A stretch of 64,000 bases of DNA from Agapetus fuscipes (GCA_951799405.1 OX637350.1:3767852-3831851), one strand, 5' to 3'; shown: positions 10,255-20,240, numbered from the stretch's first letter. Made by a program: numbers and translations. The notes: generated by a model from the sequence alone, not told the origin.

Positions 10255-10492
10255 AATAATCTATAATCTAAGTCGCAAAGATTTATTAATATTTAAAATG
10301 CATATTTAATGCATGCCCACAAACACCTTTAAGTTCGCGTTTAAAAATGCTGCATGTGGATTTACAAATTATAAACGAAACCTCATATGAACATAACCAA
10401 GCAAATTTGGCAGACCTTCCCTGAAACAGGGAAGACACATTTGCAAAATAAACCATTTTTTACAGCATGGGTGCTCAGCCTCATACTTACCT
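10255..10492 (-). mobile_element. RTE-1 3' UTR copy
   Basis: TAATCTAAGTCGC tail, GCATGCCCACAAAC, TTCGCGTT, CCCTGAAACAGGG and GTGCTCAGCC in reverse order. Confidence 0.75.
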
Positions 10493-10493
10493 A

Positions 10494-10838
10494 TCGCAAT
10501 CGCAATCGCAACTAATCGCAACTAAGCTACACATATAGTGTAACTTCTTGCCGCGTTATCCCCGAAGGGGTCGCATGTGGCGAGTTGAACCTTTTTATTT
10601 TTAGAGGTAAGGGGGCCGGCCTTACGCCAACCACTTCATTTGAAGTGGGGGTTTCCCAGCTCCCGAGTGAGCTGGTACTCATTTCTTGTGAAGGCTGAGT
10701 AAACCTTGCCGGTATTTTATTTCGGGGTTTGAAATAAACACCGAAACGGGAAATCATTTCTGACACCCTCGGTGGGATTTGAACCCGAGCTCACGGCATG
10801 GAATGCAAGCACTCTACCAACTGAGCTATCGACCGGAC
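10494..10838 (-). mobile_element. SINE-B, full length
   Basis: One of the best SINE-B copies. Minus-strand box A TAGCTCAGTTGG and box B GGTTCAAATCC lie near 10838-10765, followed by the complete body. It ends at the GTAGCTTAGTTGCG end with a short GCGATT-type tail (10494-10515). Confidence 0.9.
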
Positions 10839-11180
10839 GTCTATAAGTCAAGGAATAAAATATATAAATTAACGTAAAAGAAAAAAACTTTTTAGACCTT
10901 TATAAAAGAAACGAAAAATAAATTGAAATTTATTTCTTATTCGAAAGTCTACAATATAAGACCCTCGTTTTGTACTGCAGTAAATACTGGATCATTTGTC
11001 ACTCAGAAGAGTAAAGGAAGGAAAAAGTTTTTTTCCGAATATAGCGCGGGAATGATCAGATAATGGTGCTAAATCGGCGGGCGGGAAAGTTATTTGTAAA
11101 GTGGCAACATAAATGTATTTAAGATTATTATTGTATCCACAATTCAACAAATAATTTGAAAAGTTTTCGACTTCTTTAAT
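10839..11180. other. AT-rich spacer with one GC-rich patch
   Basis: No gene. TCGGCGGGCGGGAAAG near 11073 resembles an E2F-type site, isolated in AT-rich DNA. Confidence 0.35.
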
Positions 11181-11242
11181 ATTGTAACGAATATGTAAGA
11201 TATTAGTATTTGTGTTTGGTTTGTCTGTGTTGTTTTAATAAT
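11181..11242 (+). repeat. LTR-like repeat L, 5' fragment
   Basis: TGTAACGAATATG...TTAGTATTTGTGTTTGG is shared with 12492-12560, and in part with 48001-48020 and 48250-48290. Confidence 0.4.
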
Positions 11243-11252
11243 AAGTCCGTAT

Positions 11253-11341
11253 GGACCGGTCCGTAGTCCAGTGGCAACCCTTCGGACTTTGAATGGAAGG
11301 TTGTGGGATCGAATCCCGGCGGAGCATAAAAAACATACCAA
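11253..11341 (+). mobile_element. SINE-C head, truncated
   Basis: tRNA-derived head: TAGTCCAGTGGC box A and GGATCGAATCCC box B, then GGCGGAGCA. The body is missing after 11341, where RTE-1 sequence begins. Confidence 0.75.
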
Positions 11342-11504
11342 AGAAGTATGTAAGGATAGAAAGAAATGGCGGTTGATCTGTGATGTTGGCGGCTGAGGTT
11401 TGTTAAAGTAAAATTGGTTTTATGATTTAGTTTTTATGTCCATGTATATATTGTGATTTATTGTTTTTAAAAAATGTAATTTGTCATGTATGTTCCTTGA
11501 CTTA
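11342..11504 (+). mobile_element. RTE-1 3' end, part 1 of split copy
   Basis: Encodes the last residues (EVCKDRKKWRLI) and the start of the 3' UTR. It is interrupted at GACTTA (11499-11504) by SINE-C and resumes at 11822. Confidence 0.8.
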
Positions 11505-11815
11505 ATAATAATAATATTAGGATGATTTATTTGGTGAGCGCTGTTTTTGTGTGTATCACACCTCAAGAGCCCTCTGCGAGCTTGGTCGTCGCTGTAGAAA
11601 GCGCCAATTCTCAAGCAAGACCCAGTTGTTGTAAGGTTGGATGGACCTTTCAGTGACCGGTCTTTGGTAAAGGTTTATGAATTTTTCAACTCAGCGAAGA
11701 GCACATTCGAAATATAAATGGTATATTTTTGTGCTCCGCTGGGATCCGAATCCACAACCTTCCATTTACGAGTCCGAAGTGTTGCCACTACGGACTACGG
11801 ACCGGTCCAAGACCG
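11505..11815 (-). mobile_element. SINE-C with tail module iii
   Basis: 311-bp complete SINE-C on the minus strand, head at 11815-11735 (box B GGATTCGGATCCC). The tail module reads CTCTTGAGGTG...AGCGCTCACCAAATAAATCA and ends in an ATT repeat. GACTTA target duplications at 11499-11504 and 11816-11821 show insertion into the RTE-1 copy. Confidence 0.88.
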
Positions 11816-11821
11816 GACTTA

Positions 11822-12072
11822 TAGGTTATTATGCGGCTGACCACCCATAATGTAAAAATTGGTTCACTTTGCCAATGTCACCTCTGTTTCAGGGAAGGAC
11901 GGCAAGAGTTGCAAGGCTTATGTTCATTTGAGATTGGGTTTTTATATTGTAGGTCCACATGCGGCATGTGTTAGCGCGAAATTATACATATCTGCTTGTG
12001 GGAATGCATTTAATATAAAACTTAAATGATATATATCTTTGCAGCTTAGATTAGATTAGATTAGATTAGATT
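11822..12072 (+). mobile_element. RTE-1 3' UTR, part 2 of split copy
   Basis: Continues to the (TTAGA)n tail. Its TTAAATGATATATATCTTTG stretch is the intact pre-insertion equivalent of the gypsy target. Confidence 0.88.
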
Positions 12073-12478
12073 TATATTTAAAATTTTTGCTCTTTGCTGG
12101 GTTGAAAAATTCATAAACCTTTACCAATGACCGGTCGCCAAAGGTCCATCCAGCCTTACAGCAACTGGGTCTTGCTTGAGAATTGGCGCTTTGTGGCGAC
12201 GACGACCAACCTCGTAAAAAGGTCGATAGCTCAATTGGTAGATTGCTTGCATTCCATGCCGAGAGCAAGGGTTCGATCTCAAGCTTTACTCAGCCTTCAC
12301 AAGAAATGAAAATCAGCCCCCCGGGAGCTGGGAAGCCCCCACTTCAACTGAAAGTGGTTGGTTTGAGGCCGGACCCCTTACCTGTAAAAATAAATAGGTC
12401 CCGAATCGCCACATGCGGACCCCCTCGGGGAAAACGCAGGCAAGAAGTTACACTATATGTGTAGCTTTGTTGCGTTTT
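12073..12478 (+). mobile_element. Composite SINE-C/SINE-B
   Basis: Headless SINE-C body (CGCTGGGTTGAAAAATTCAT-like, CCATCCAGCCTTACAGCAAC) ending CTCGTAAAAAGG, fused to SINE-B starting TCGATAGCTCAATTGG. The B half carries the internal deletion of its subfamily (GTTCGATCTCAAG joined to ACTCAGCC) and ends GTAGCTTTGTTGCG. It lies directly after the RTE-1 tail. Confidence 0.85.
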
Positions 12479-12491
12479 TTTCCTTTAATTT

Positions 12492-12872
12492 TTTTACGAA
12501 TACTAGTATTTGTGTAGTATTTGAATAGATATTAGTATTTGTGTTTGGTTTATCTGTGCTAGTTCAATAATTAATATATCTGAAAATAACTAGAAGCTTA
12601 GGTAGGTACCTGAATATAATTTTTATTTGTTCGAGATTAATTAAGTGTTGAATTGATTGTTATGGTGAAATCCAGCAAGGTGGTATGTTACGATTTGCCA
12701 TGTTGTGAGCATGACCGTAATAAAATAGTTTTTTTTAATTAGGACCAAAATCACCTGAACAGACAGATATAAAACAACCGTTGTACTGTTCAAATGTAAA
12801 ACTCTATCGGAACCGAAAGAATTGTGTAAAATAAATAAAGCGCAGTTTTGATTAAACAGAACCCGCTAACAA
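12492..12872 (+). repeat. LTR-like repeat L (possible solo LTR)
   Basis: About 380 bp shared in blocks with 48228-48495 (TAGGTACCTGAATA, ATTAATTAAGTGTTGAAT, AATCCAGCAAGGTGGTATGTT, AAATAAATAAAGCGCAGTTTT). The AATAAA signals near the end and a CGCTAACA terminus suggest an LTR. The 5' end is damaged and no clean duplication was found. Confidence 0.4.
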
Positions 12873-12899
12873 CATTTGAAAGGTGTTATTTTGGTTAAA

Positions 12900-13020
12900 T
12901 ATAAATAATTCGACTTTGTGCTATTCCCCTTTTCTTGTTATTTTTTGAGTCGTTACTCCATCTTCGGGTAATAAATAATAGTAGCGACTCAAGAAATAAC
13001 AATAAAAGTGGAACAAAAAA
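12900..13020. repeat. Hairpin: GAGTCG...CGACTC arms
   Basis: TTGTTATTTTTTGAGTCG (12936-12953) pairs with CGACTCAAGAAATAACAA (12985-13002) across a short loop that contains CTCCATCTTCGGGTAA. The related sequence at 50930-51000 shares the TCATCGGGTAAC core. Confidence 0.6.
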
Positions 13021-13080
13021 AGTTGATTTTTTTATTTCTAAAAAATTATAAAATCTTTTACTCTAACATATTTTAATATT

Positions 13081-13556
13081 GCAGTTAAGTAAAGTATGTA
13101 CGCAGAGTAAAGTATGTACGGTTGAAATGGCTTACCTGAGAGCAATGGCTGGAAAGACACTGAATGATAGAGTACGTAATAATTGGGTGATGAACGAGTG
13201 TGGTATAAAAGAGAAAATGAGAATGAAAGTACAAAAAAGTACGATGAGATGGTTCGGACATCTTGAAAGAATGGATGATGAACGACTTACGAAGAAAGTG
13301 TACAAAGGAAATGTCAGAGGAAAGTGCGGAAGGGGAAGGCCGGCCGAGGAAAGAATGGTTAGACCAAATAGGTGAGATTGCGAAAGAATGGAACCTGCAG
13401 AGTGAGAATAAGAGAAGAGTATGTATGAAAAAGGTGATGAATATTGAGGAAATGAAAGTGGTTTGTAAGGACAGAAAAAAGTGGAGGCGCATCTGCGGAG
13501 GTACCGGCCACCCCTAGTGGAACGGCGGCAGGATACAGTACAGTACAGTACAGCAG
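13081..13556 (+). pseudogene. RTE-2 LINE, C-terminal RT fragment and tail
   Basis: Encodes the C-terminal region of an RTE-clade protein: LRAMAGKTLNDRVRNNW, MRWFGHLERMDDERLTKK and, after a frame change near 13340, RPRKEWLDQIGEIAKEWNLQ, CMKKVMNIEEMK and KDRKKWRRIC. The protein is clearly related to RTE-1, but the 3' UTR is short (CCACCCCTAGTGGAACGGCG) and ends in TACAG repeats. It is a 5'-truncated, frameshifted dead copy. Confidence 0.85.
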
Positions 13557-13735
13557 TTGATTAGTTTGCTATCCATAGAATAAGCATGTTTTCAGACAGT
13601 TTCAGTATAATTTAATATTACATCGTTAGCACTGATTTTTCTTTGATGCTCAGTTTACAAACTAAGTCAATTTCATGTTTGCTCGCATTTACGGGACTCT
13701 CCTCGTTATTTTCTTCTCTTCTTATAAACCAAACT
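13557..13735. other. Spacer
   Basis: Nothing recognised. Confidence 0.35.
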
Positions 13736-13737
13736 TG

Positions 13738-14015
13738 TTAGTCACAGACAACCCGTTCACAAACAGCACAACCATGGACAATTCAGTAACATGACAATCC
13801 ATTAACACCACTTTTCGGTCAACGATATTTCGAAAGCCATGGTAAAAACAAAGTTTTATAGAGAGCAGGTTTTCGGAGCTAGCCAATACTGTAAGTAACC
13901 AAAACGTCGTTGAATGAACTGTCGCGTGACCGAATTTTCCGTGACCGATTTTTCTGTGGAGGAGTTTTTTGTGACCGAAATGTAGTCGACTAAAAAGCTG
14001 TGACGCCGAACTGTC
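13738..14015. repeat. Foldback family I, two inverted arms
   Basis: Left arm (13738-13830) carries ~15-bp units in minus orientation (CATGGACAATTCAGTAA, TTTTCGGTCAACGAT). Right arm (13905-14015) carries them in plus orientation (GTGACCGATTTTTCTGTGG). They are separated by ~75 bp, an inverted-repeat arrangement like the other foldback family at 44.9 and 49.2 kb. Confidence 0.6.
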
Positions 14016-14030
14016 GTTAGTTTTCATGAA

Positions 14031-14270
14031 TCATTCCTTTACCAAAAAGCCCGTTTATGGAATGATCTACCAGTATCTGTGTTCCCTTCCCAATTTAATC
14101 TGATTTTATTCAAAACCAACATCAATCGCCACTTCCCTGCAACGCCTCACGACAGAAGCAACAACACAAACTACACCTCTGTGGCACCCATCCAGGGTGA
14201 CATAGACCCCCAAGGTGAGCCTCCCGCACATGATTCCTTAAGAAAAAAAAGACCGCTTTGTTCATGAACG
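14031..14270 (+). pseudogene. LINE (CR1/Jockey-like) C-terminal RT fragment
   Basis: Reading frame in phase with 14043 gives ARLWNDLPVSVFPSQFNL then FKTNINRHF, the hallmark end of CR1/Jockey-group reverse transcriptases (usually A..LWN.LP.S+...FK..+..+). It is a 5'-truncated relic sandwiched between family I repeats. The exact clade was not resolved. Confidence 0.75.
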
Positions 14271-14335
14271 AGTTATCAATGACTGATTTATCATGACACA
14301 AACCAAACTGGGTTAACCGAAAAGTCGTGTGGATT
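14262..14335. repeat. Foldback family I remnant
   Basis: Mixed-orientation units (ACGAGTTATCAATGAC, CGAAAAGTCGTGTGG) just after the LINE fragment. Confidence 0.5.
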
Positions 14336-14492
14336 TATTGTACTTTTGATTTTATTTTATTTTTATTTGCCATTTTAATATTTGTTTTGTGCGTAAGTTT
14401 ACGTTAATATTAATTATTTTTTCTGTTTTTACAACTAAGTAAAGCATCCTTGAGGTGATTGAACACAGTACGGCGCTAGAGAAATTGTCCAA

Positions 14493-14513
14493 TTTATTAT
14501 TATTATTATTATT
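14493..14513. repeat. (ATT)n microsatellite
   Basis: Seven or so TTA/ATT units. Confidence 0.8.
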
Positions 14514-14514
14514 A

Positions 14515-14725
14515 TAAACTGTCGTGTGACCGCGTTGTCCCTGACCGATTTGTCTGTGGACGAGTTATCGTTGATGGAAAAGTCGTGTGGACAAACTTTC
14601 GAGTAACCGAATTGTGCTGAGCCATTTGTCTATGGACGCGTTATCAGTGACCGAGTTGTCTTTGACCGAAATGTCGTTAGCCGAAAAGTTCTGTGGACAA
14701 ACTGTCGCGTGACCACTTTGTCCAT
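14515..14725 (+). repeat. Foldback family I array
   Basis: About 14 units of 14-17 bp of the form ACCGAnnTGTCnnTG (ACCGCGTTGTCCCTG, ACCGATTTGTCTGTGG, ACCGAGTTGTCTTTG). The three bases after CG vary from unit to unit while TGTC and TG are kept. Confidence 0.75.
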
Positions 14726-15213
14726 AGACAAGGTAAATTTTACCAGTTTGTCGTGACACGAACAAAACTATCTGCTAAGAGTCCGCTAAAATCTGCCCAA
14801 TGTTTTAAGTATAAACCTTCACAAATAAACACTATTAAGAAATGCTTAAAAATTAGAACCCTAAAGAGATGCTCAGTTTAACCCTCTGTTCCCATTTTGG
14901 TAAATGATAAGCTTATATATTAACGTAGAATTTTATACTTAAGCATTCTTGTTTATCTAAAATTATGCAGGAGGAGACAAATTAAGGCACCCTTGGCGAA
15001 TGCACCGCTCTCCGACTTTAAAATGAGTTTCAACTCACAGATTAGTTTTCGCCTGCGACCGAAAGCAATCAGCCACCGCCTGAGAATTTCCCGCGGTTTT
15101 CCTTTTGCAACTTGATATTAAGAAAATATGCAGACGAAGTCATTTCAGTGTAATAAATACTATTTATTATTAAGGTGACCTCAAGGTCTAGTCACCTTGT
15201 CACTTATTTAAAT
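14726..15213. other. Spacer
   Basis: No gene or repeat recognised. Confidence 0.35.
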
Positions 15214-15372
15214 GTCGATGTTATGGCCGAGGGGTCCTTGTGGGCTGATTTTTTTAGCGTGTTTGGAATACAATAACGTTGGTTCGATCCCCGCCTGGGT
15301 CATTCGACCATTACTTTGACCCTGGTTCAACAGATGTTATTGGGTTATTATTAATTAAAAATTCATAGTTTA
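15214..15372 (+). mobile_element. SINE-E head
   Basis: tRNA-derived (Ser/Leu-like): box A TGGCCGAGGGG, box B GGTTCGATCCC, then the family block GACCCTGGTTCAACAGATG. The tail module is missing. Confidence 0.75.
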
Positions 15373-15591
15373 TTTCATCTTAGGTTTCTTTTTTGAAATT
15401 ATTGACGAAAAACTATGCTCTACAATCTGACACCTTTCGACGTGGCACTTCAGATCTTGTGATAAGACACTTTATAGAATGTATTATTTTCCTTAGATAC
15501 CTATAATATTGTATCCATACACAGTTTGCCTTTGAATACGAAAACAAAAACACCAAAAAGGGATATGTACAAACAATTTTTACATTTCTTT

Positions 15592-15727
15592 TTTTAAAAA
15601 ACACGGTTTAAAATCTAATAAAAAATGGCTCAAATATTTTCGCCTCAAAAAGGCATTCTCAGAAAATATTTGAGCAAACATTTTTTTTTTTTTTAAAGTG
15701 AACTAAAACCGTGTATTTTTTTTTTAA
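15592..15727. repeat. Palindromic hairpin element
   Basis: Perfect 14-bp arms GCTCAAATATTTTC (15628-15641) and its complement (15662-15675). Outer arms ACACGGTTT (15601-15609) and AAACCGTGT (15706-15714) lie within T/A-rich flanks. A MITE-like foldback; superfamily unknown. Confidence 0.7.
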
Positions 15728-15966
15728 ATAAGTACAATGGACTTTCACTATGTGAACCACCAAACCCTAACAAATATAATGCTTTTACATCTCATTCTAG
15801 CAGAAAATGAGATTTCAATGGCAAGCAACCCGGGTCGTTGGAAGATCCAAGCGCGAGAATTGCCGATTACCAAGAAACAAACTGTTCAATTTAAAATTCA
15901 GGCGTTTATATTTGTGTTTGTACAAAGACAACCTTAAATCTAAGTTGCAAAGACATAACTCGTTAA
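15728..15966. other. Spacer
   Basis: Short open frames without coding character; nothing recognised. Confidence 0.3.
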
Positions 15967-16205
15967 GTCGGTGTTATTGCCGCGGGGATCAAGACAGGTT
16001 ATTTGGAACCGGATAACGCTGGTTCGAATCCCGCGACGATAACTTCGACCCTGGTTCAACAGATGCCGTTGCATGCACACAAGCTTCTGCTTTCGCATGA
16101 AGACAACTGGCCAGGTAAAAAAGGTTGGTGGATTGCATTCCTTTCCACAAATCTATTTAAAAAAAAAAACATAGACATAGACATAAAACATAAAAAAGAC
16201 ATGAC
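15967..16205 (+). mobile_element. SINE-E, near complete
   Basis: Box A region GTTATTGCCGCGGGG, box B GGTTCGAATCCC, middle GACCCTGGTTCAACAGATG and end GGTGGATTGCATTCC, with an A-rich (ACATAG)n tail. Confidence 0.78.
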
Positions 16206-16611
16206 GTAACACAATAACATTGTGTTACGTTTTCTGCAATGCCAGAATTTATTTTTCACAATTTACAATTTATCTCACAACTTGACAATTATTGTTTATA
16301 GGAGTAACTAATCAAATTGCTCTCTTGCAACTCTCTGTCCGTACCATTTTGATCTCTTTTATAATGAACCAGAGGGGTATTTCTCGCACTTACTAGATAA
16401 TTCCAACACCAGAACATTATAAACACACACACAATCACTAGAACGTCATTCTAACGCACGACTACTCCTAGATGGTTCTATAGTACGTGCGTCGTGCATA
16501 GATGTATGCGTGTATAAGCGCACATATTTCAAGTTTGCAACAATAGTATTAACCTGTCCTTGTACATGAAATACGTCCGAGATTTGTATTTGATGAACAC
16601 TCCCCACGGTA
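16206..16611. other. Spacer
   Basis: Nothing recognised on either strand. Confidence 0.35.
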
Positions 16612-16752
16612 CTACGACAAAGTTCCCATTGACGAAATGTCCACGCGAGAAAATATCCAGGCGACAAAATGTCCGACCGACAAAATTTCCACCGATAAAA
16701 TGCTCTCCGCTTTAATCCATAGCGTTAACCACTAGACTACGGACCGCTCAAG
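16612..16752. repeat. Family I units then SINE-C head scrap
   Basis: Five to six units ACGAAATGTCCACGCG / GCGACAAAATGTCC in one direction to 16705. A minus-strand SINE-C tRNA scrap follows (ACCACTAGACTACGGACCG, 16730-16748). Confidence 0.5.
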
Positions 16753-17269
16753 TTACTAAGACTTGTTGCTTTAAGAATGAACGAACCATTATAAGGATAT
16801 TTAGGTATTAAAAAGTGAACGAAATTATTTTGACAAATTGCACGCATCAAAAAAGTAAGAGATCAAAATGCATCATCATTTAACTGGATATTTTTCGTAT
16901 AACTGAGAATATCAGGGGCAAAGCGAGTCCAAGAATAGAGACCGAATATGGAGCTTAGAGCTAATCCAAGCCTTATATCTTTGTAGATGCCACAATGGGT
17001 CATTCTTTGCGTCCCGGAAAAGCCAAAGTCTTCAGCTACCGAAGTATAAAACTTGACTTTAAAATTCAACCATTGTGTTAACCTTAAAATGTAGAGAAAC
17101 TAAAACAGCGCAACTTGTGGACGTTTTTGTTTCTTACAGTTTTAACAAAATTTTATAGTTGAGTTTCAAATTCAGTGACGTAGACGTAGGTAAAGAAATA
17201 CGCAGAAGATAACGTATGAGTATATATTGTATACTTAGAATAGGGGCGAGAGAAAATTACTGTAAAAAA
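16753..17269. other. Spacer
   Basis: No recognised features. The minus-strand open frame at 16863-17069 has no family motif. Confidence 0.35.
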
Positions 17270-17463
17270 TGGGTAATTTTGCCAATGCCAACCTTGTTTC
17301 AGGGAAGGTCGACAATAGTTGGAGAGTTTATATTTATTTCAGGTTTAGATTTTATTTTGTAAGTACACCTGCAGAAATTTTAAGCGCAAACGTTCACGTG
17401 TCTATTTGTGAGCATGCATTTAATATGAATTTTAAATGCTAATATATCTCTTTGCAACAAGAT
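17270..17463 (+). mobile_element. RTE-1 3' UTR copy
   Basis: TTTTGCCAATGCCAACC, TTTCAGGGAAGGTCG and GTGAGCATGCATTTAATATG, ending at TTTGCAAC. Confidence 0.75.
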
Positions 17464-17466
17464 TAA

Positions 17467-17853
17467 GGCATTCAACGTTAGCATATCTGACCGGTCCAGT
17501 GGGAACACTTCGGACTCGTAATGGAAGGTTGTGGGTTCGAATCCCGACGGTGCACAAAAAATATATCATTTATATTTTCAAATTTGTTCTTCGCTGGGTT
17601 GAAAAATTCATAAATCTTTACCAAAGACCGGCCACTAAAAGGTCCATCCAGCCTTACAGCAACTGGGTTTAGCTTGAGTATTGGCACTTTGTAACGATGA
17701 CCAAGCTCATAAACACCTCTGCAGCATTACGACAAGTGGGATAGACCCCTAGAGTCTCTGAAACCTAGGGAGTCTTTAAAAAAAACTACCTACACGATTG
17801 ACATTTTATTAAACAGTATAAAGTCGCTATGCTAACGTTAAAAATACCGAGTC
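17467..17853. mobile_element. MITE copy 2, interrupted by SINE-C
   Basis: Left end GGCATTCAACGTTAGC and right end GCTAACGTTAAAAATACCG match the termini of 8881-9010, flanked by TAA (17464-17466, 17854-17856). The interior is split by the SINE-C at ~17487-17775. Confidence 0.65.
17487..17775 (+). mobile_element. SINE-C with tail module ii
   Basis: tRNA-like head (box B GGTTCGAATCCC), the family body, then a distinct tail: CACCTCTGCAGCATTACGAC...GACCCCTAGAGTCTCTGA...CTAGGGAGTCTT. The same tail is on the copy at 19955-20240. Confidence 0.8.
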
Positions 17854-17856
17854 TAA

Positions 17857-18361
17857 GATTATTATAGATTATAGTAGTCAGTCTCATACCAAACAAAAGT
17901 CAAGGAACAAGTTTTTAATGTTATCGTTTCTATAGCAATCATGTGAGTAAATTTATTGATATCGTTTTGAGTACTTACACACGATGAAAACAATGTACGA
18001 CTTTTATCTCTCGCTTCTGTCCCCAAAATACTTCACGTTTTTATACATCATAATAAAAGCCATAATGGAGGAATAAAAGATGTCGGCATATTGCAAGAAA
18101 AACAAGGACCAAAGCTTTGACGTTATTTTGTGGACCATTTACTTCGACTGTTCTCATTCCTCATAATTTATTTCATCTCGTTTTAGATTCTGAAATCTCC
18201 ACAGATGTTTTTTTTTATTTATTTCCCTATTACTCTCAGAAAAAAAATCTATTCAAAACGGTTTACATGTTTTTTATTGTCTTTTTCCTTCGATTCATAA
18301 AATCTTTGATATTTACCAGATTTTTTTTTCGTACAAATACAATAGTTCAATGAAATTTATT
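17857..18361. other. AT-rich spacer
   Basis: No gene recognised; T-rich runs near 18210 and 18320. Confidence 0.35.
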
Positions 18362-18580
18362 TTGTGTATTCCTTGACTTATGGGTTGGTATGAGACTGAC
18401 TACCCACACTGGAAAAATAATTCACTTTGCAAATGCCTGCTCTGTTTAAGAGAAGGTCGTCAAGAGTTGCAAAGTTTATGTTCACGTGAGGTTTGGTTTA
18501 ATTTGTGAATGTGAACTTACATGTGCCTGCTTGTGGGAATGCATTAATTATGAGCCTAGATTAATAGATTACAGATTATA
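18362..18580 (+). mobile_element. RTE-1 3' UTR copy
   Basis: CCTTGACTTATGGGTTGG, GACTGACTACCC, TGTTTAAGAGAAGGTCG and GTGGGAATGCATTAATTATG. Confidence 0.72.
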
Positions 18581-18706
18581 ACGGTTAATAAACATGTTTT
18601 GATTAAAACAGCCTAATAATTCTGTTACTGTGATATTTAACAGTTTGCATAGTCAACTCCATAGATTTTTTACTTAAAATTTAACATTCAAATTAAATGA
18701 TTAAGT

Positions 18707-18843
18707 ATAAAACATTGCGCCCCCTCCTCTCGATCATGTACATTAAAAAATTATGAAAACTATATCACTCACTAGGTTTGCTCTTGTATCTACCATACTT
18801 TTTATTTATTTACACGATCGAGGGGTGTTGATTCAATGTTTTA
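18707..18843. repeat. Imperfect palindrome
   Basis: ATAAAACATTG...CTCGATCATGTA (18707-18740) is the inverse of TACACGATCGAG...CAATGTTTTAT (18811-18843). Diverged hairpin, class unknown. Confidence 0.5.
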
Positions 18844-19954
18844 TATTGAAATAAAGAACTTTTCTTTACGTTTCCACTCTTGGTCATTCAAGCAGACCCC
18901 ATATTGTAACAAAACCAACCCACACGAGTAACATAATCTTTTACTATTCCTTCTTACTAGGTTTTGATACAAATATCATATTTCTTTTCGGACCCTGATA
19001 TGCGTTCCCTGTTCGTTGGTCGATCAGAGACCTTAAGGTGCAACAAAAGGTTAAAAAAATGGGCCAAAAATATTGTTGCGATTTGATTTGGTTCAATTTA
19101 ATTAAACTTTGATTAAATTTATTATACACGATTAGACACAGCACCTTTTTTAGCACAATTATAAAATTACGGGTCTCGGGAAAACGAACAAGAGGTCACT
19201 CAAAAGCTTCATGCTTCTAGGATTTCATATTTTGGTTGCTCAAGAAAATGGCGACCAACAAAGACAGAAGCCTGGCGCAACAAGGCACTGCCTTTAGAAT
19301 ATGACGATGAAAAAAGTGGAGAAGGATTGACGTTGAGAATAATCTGGCAGCACCCAATCGAGGGATAAAAAAAGCTTCAGTTAAAAAATAAAAATAAAAC
19401 CTCAAAAATATTTTAACATTAATTATGTGAATCACCTGCAGTAGATACGAATGGTATTGAAAATAAAATTGTGATTGAAAAGCTGTAGAGGCGCTTTCCT
19501 AATTTAATACATAATTTGGAAACATAATCATCCTTACCTACTTACTAAAAACTAAGTTAACTTCACATACCTTGTTGGAGTTAAAGTATTTTTACATTTT
19601 TCTGCCCATTTATTTCTTATTTTTGAAGGAATCTTCGGTCGATCGTTGACCCTTGAAAGGGATCCAAAACCAGCGGAGCCCAAAACATTACGGGGTCGGT
19701 TGTTCCTTTTGCGAAACGCCCAAATGCCCTAAGTGGGGTTGGGCATTTCAACTTTTTAAGGGCACACCGCCATTCACATTCCGACCATGTAACTGCGTAA
19801 TGGATAACCGCACTTTATGCTGATGTCTTGATATTTTCCGATACTTCTGTGTGCTTACCTGAAAAGAAAAAAAACGAAAGCATTATTAAAAACTCTCCTG
19901 TTATAAATATTAAAGCATTACACCTATTTTTATTTTTTTTAAGAAATTCTGTGC
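18844..19954. other. Long stretch without recognised features
   Basis: About 1.1 kb. 19630-19800 is less AT-rich (CCAGCGGAGCCC, GGGGTCGGTTG, CCTAAGTGGGGTTGGGC) but has no open frame or motif I can name. Confidence 0.35.
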
Positions 19955-20240
19955 GGGAGACTCCCTAGATTCTAGAGACTCTAGGGGTCTATGACACTTG
20001 TTGTAGTGCCGCAGAGGTGTACGAGCTTGGTCGTTGCTACAAAGCGCCAATACTCAAGCAAAGACCCAGTTGCTGTAAGGCTGGATGGACCTTTGGTAAC
20101 CGGTCATTGGTAAAGGTTTATATGAATTTTTCAACCCAGCGAAGAGCAAATTTGAAAATGTAAATGGTATATTTTTTTGTGCTCCGCCGGGATTCGAACC
20201 CACAACCCGCAGTGTTACCTCTGAGATACGGACCGGTCAT
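19955..20240 (-). mobile_element. SINE-C with tail module ii
   Basis: Minus-strand copy. The tail (GAGACTCCCTAG...CTAGGGGTCTATGACAC...GCAGAGGTG) joins the C body at GAGCTTGGTCG, and the tRNA head is at 20240-20185 (box B region GATTCGAACCC). The pre-tail structure is identical to the copy at 17487. Confidence 0.82.

Noticed and set aside
13085..13492. 135-codon minus-strand frame
   Set aside because: Antisense shadow of the RTE-2 fragment.
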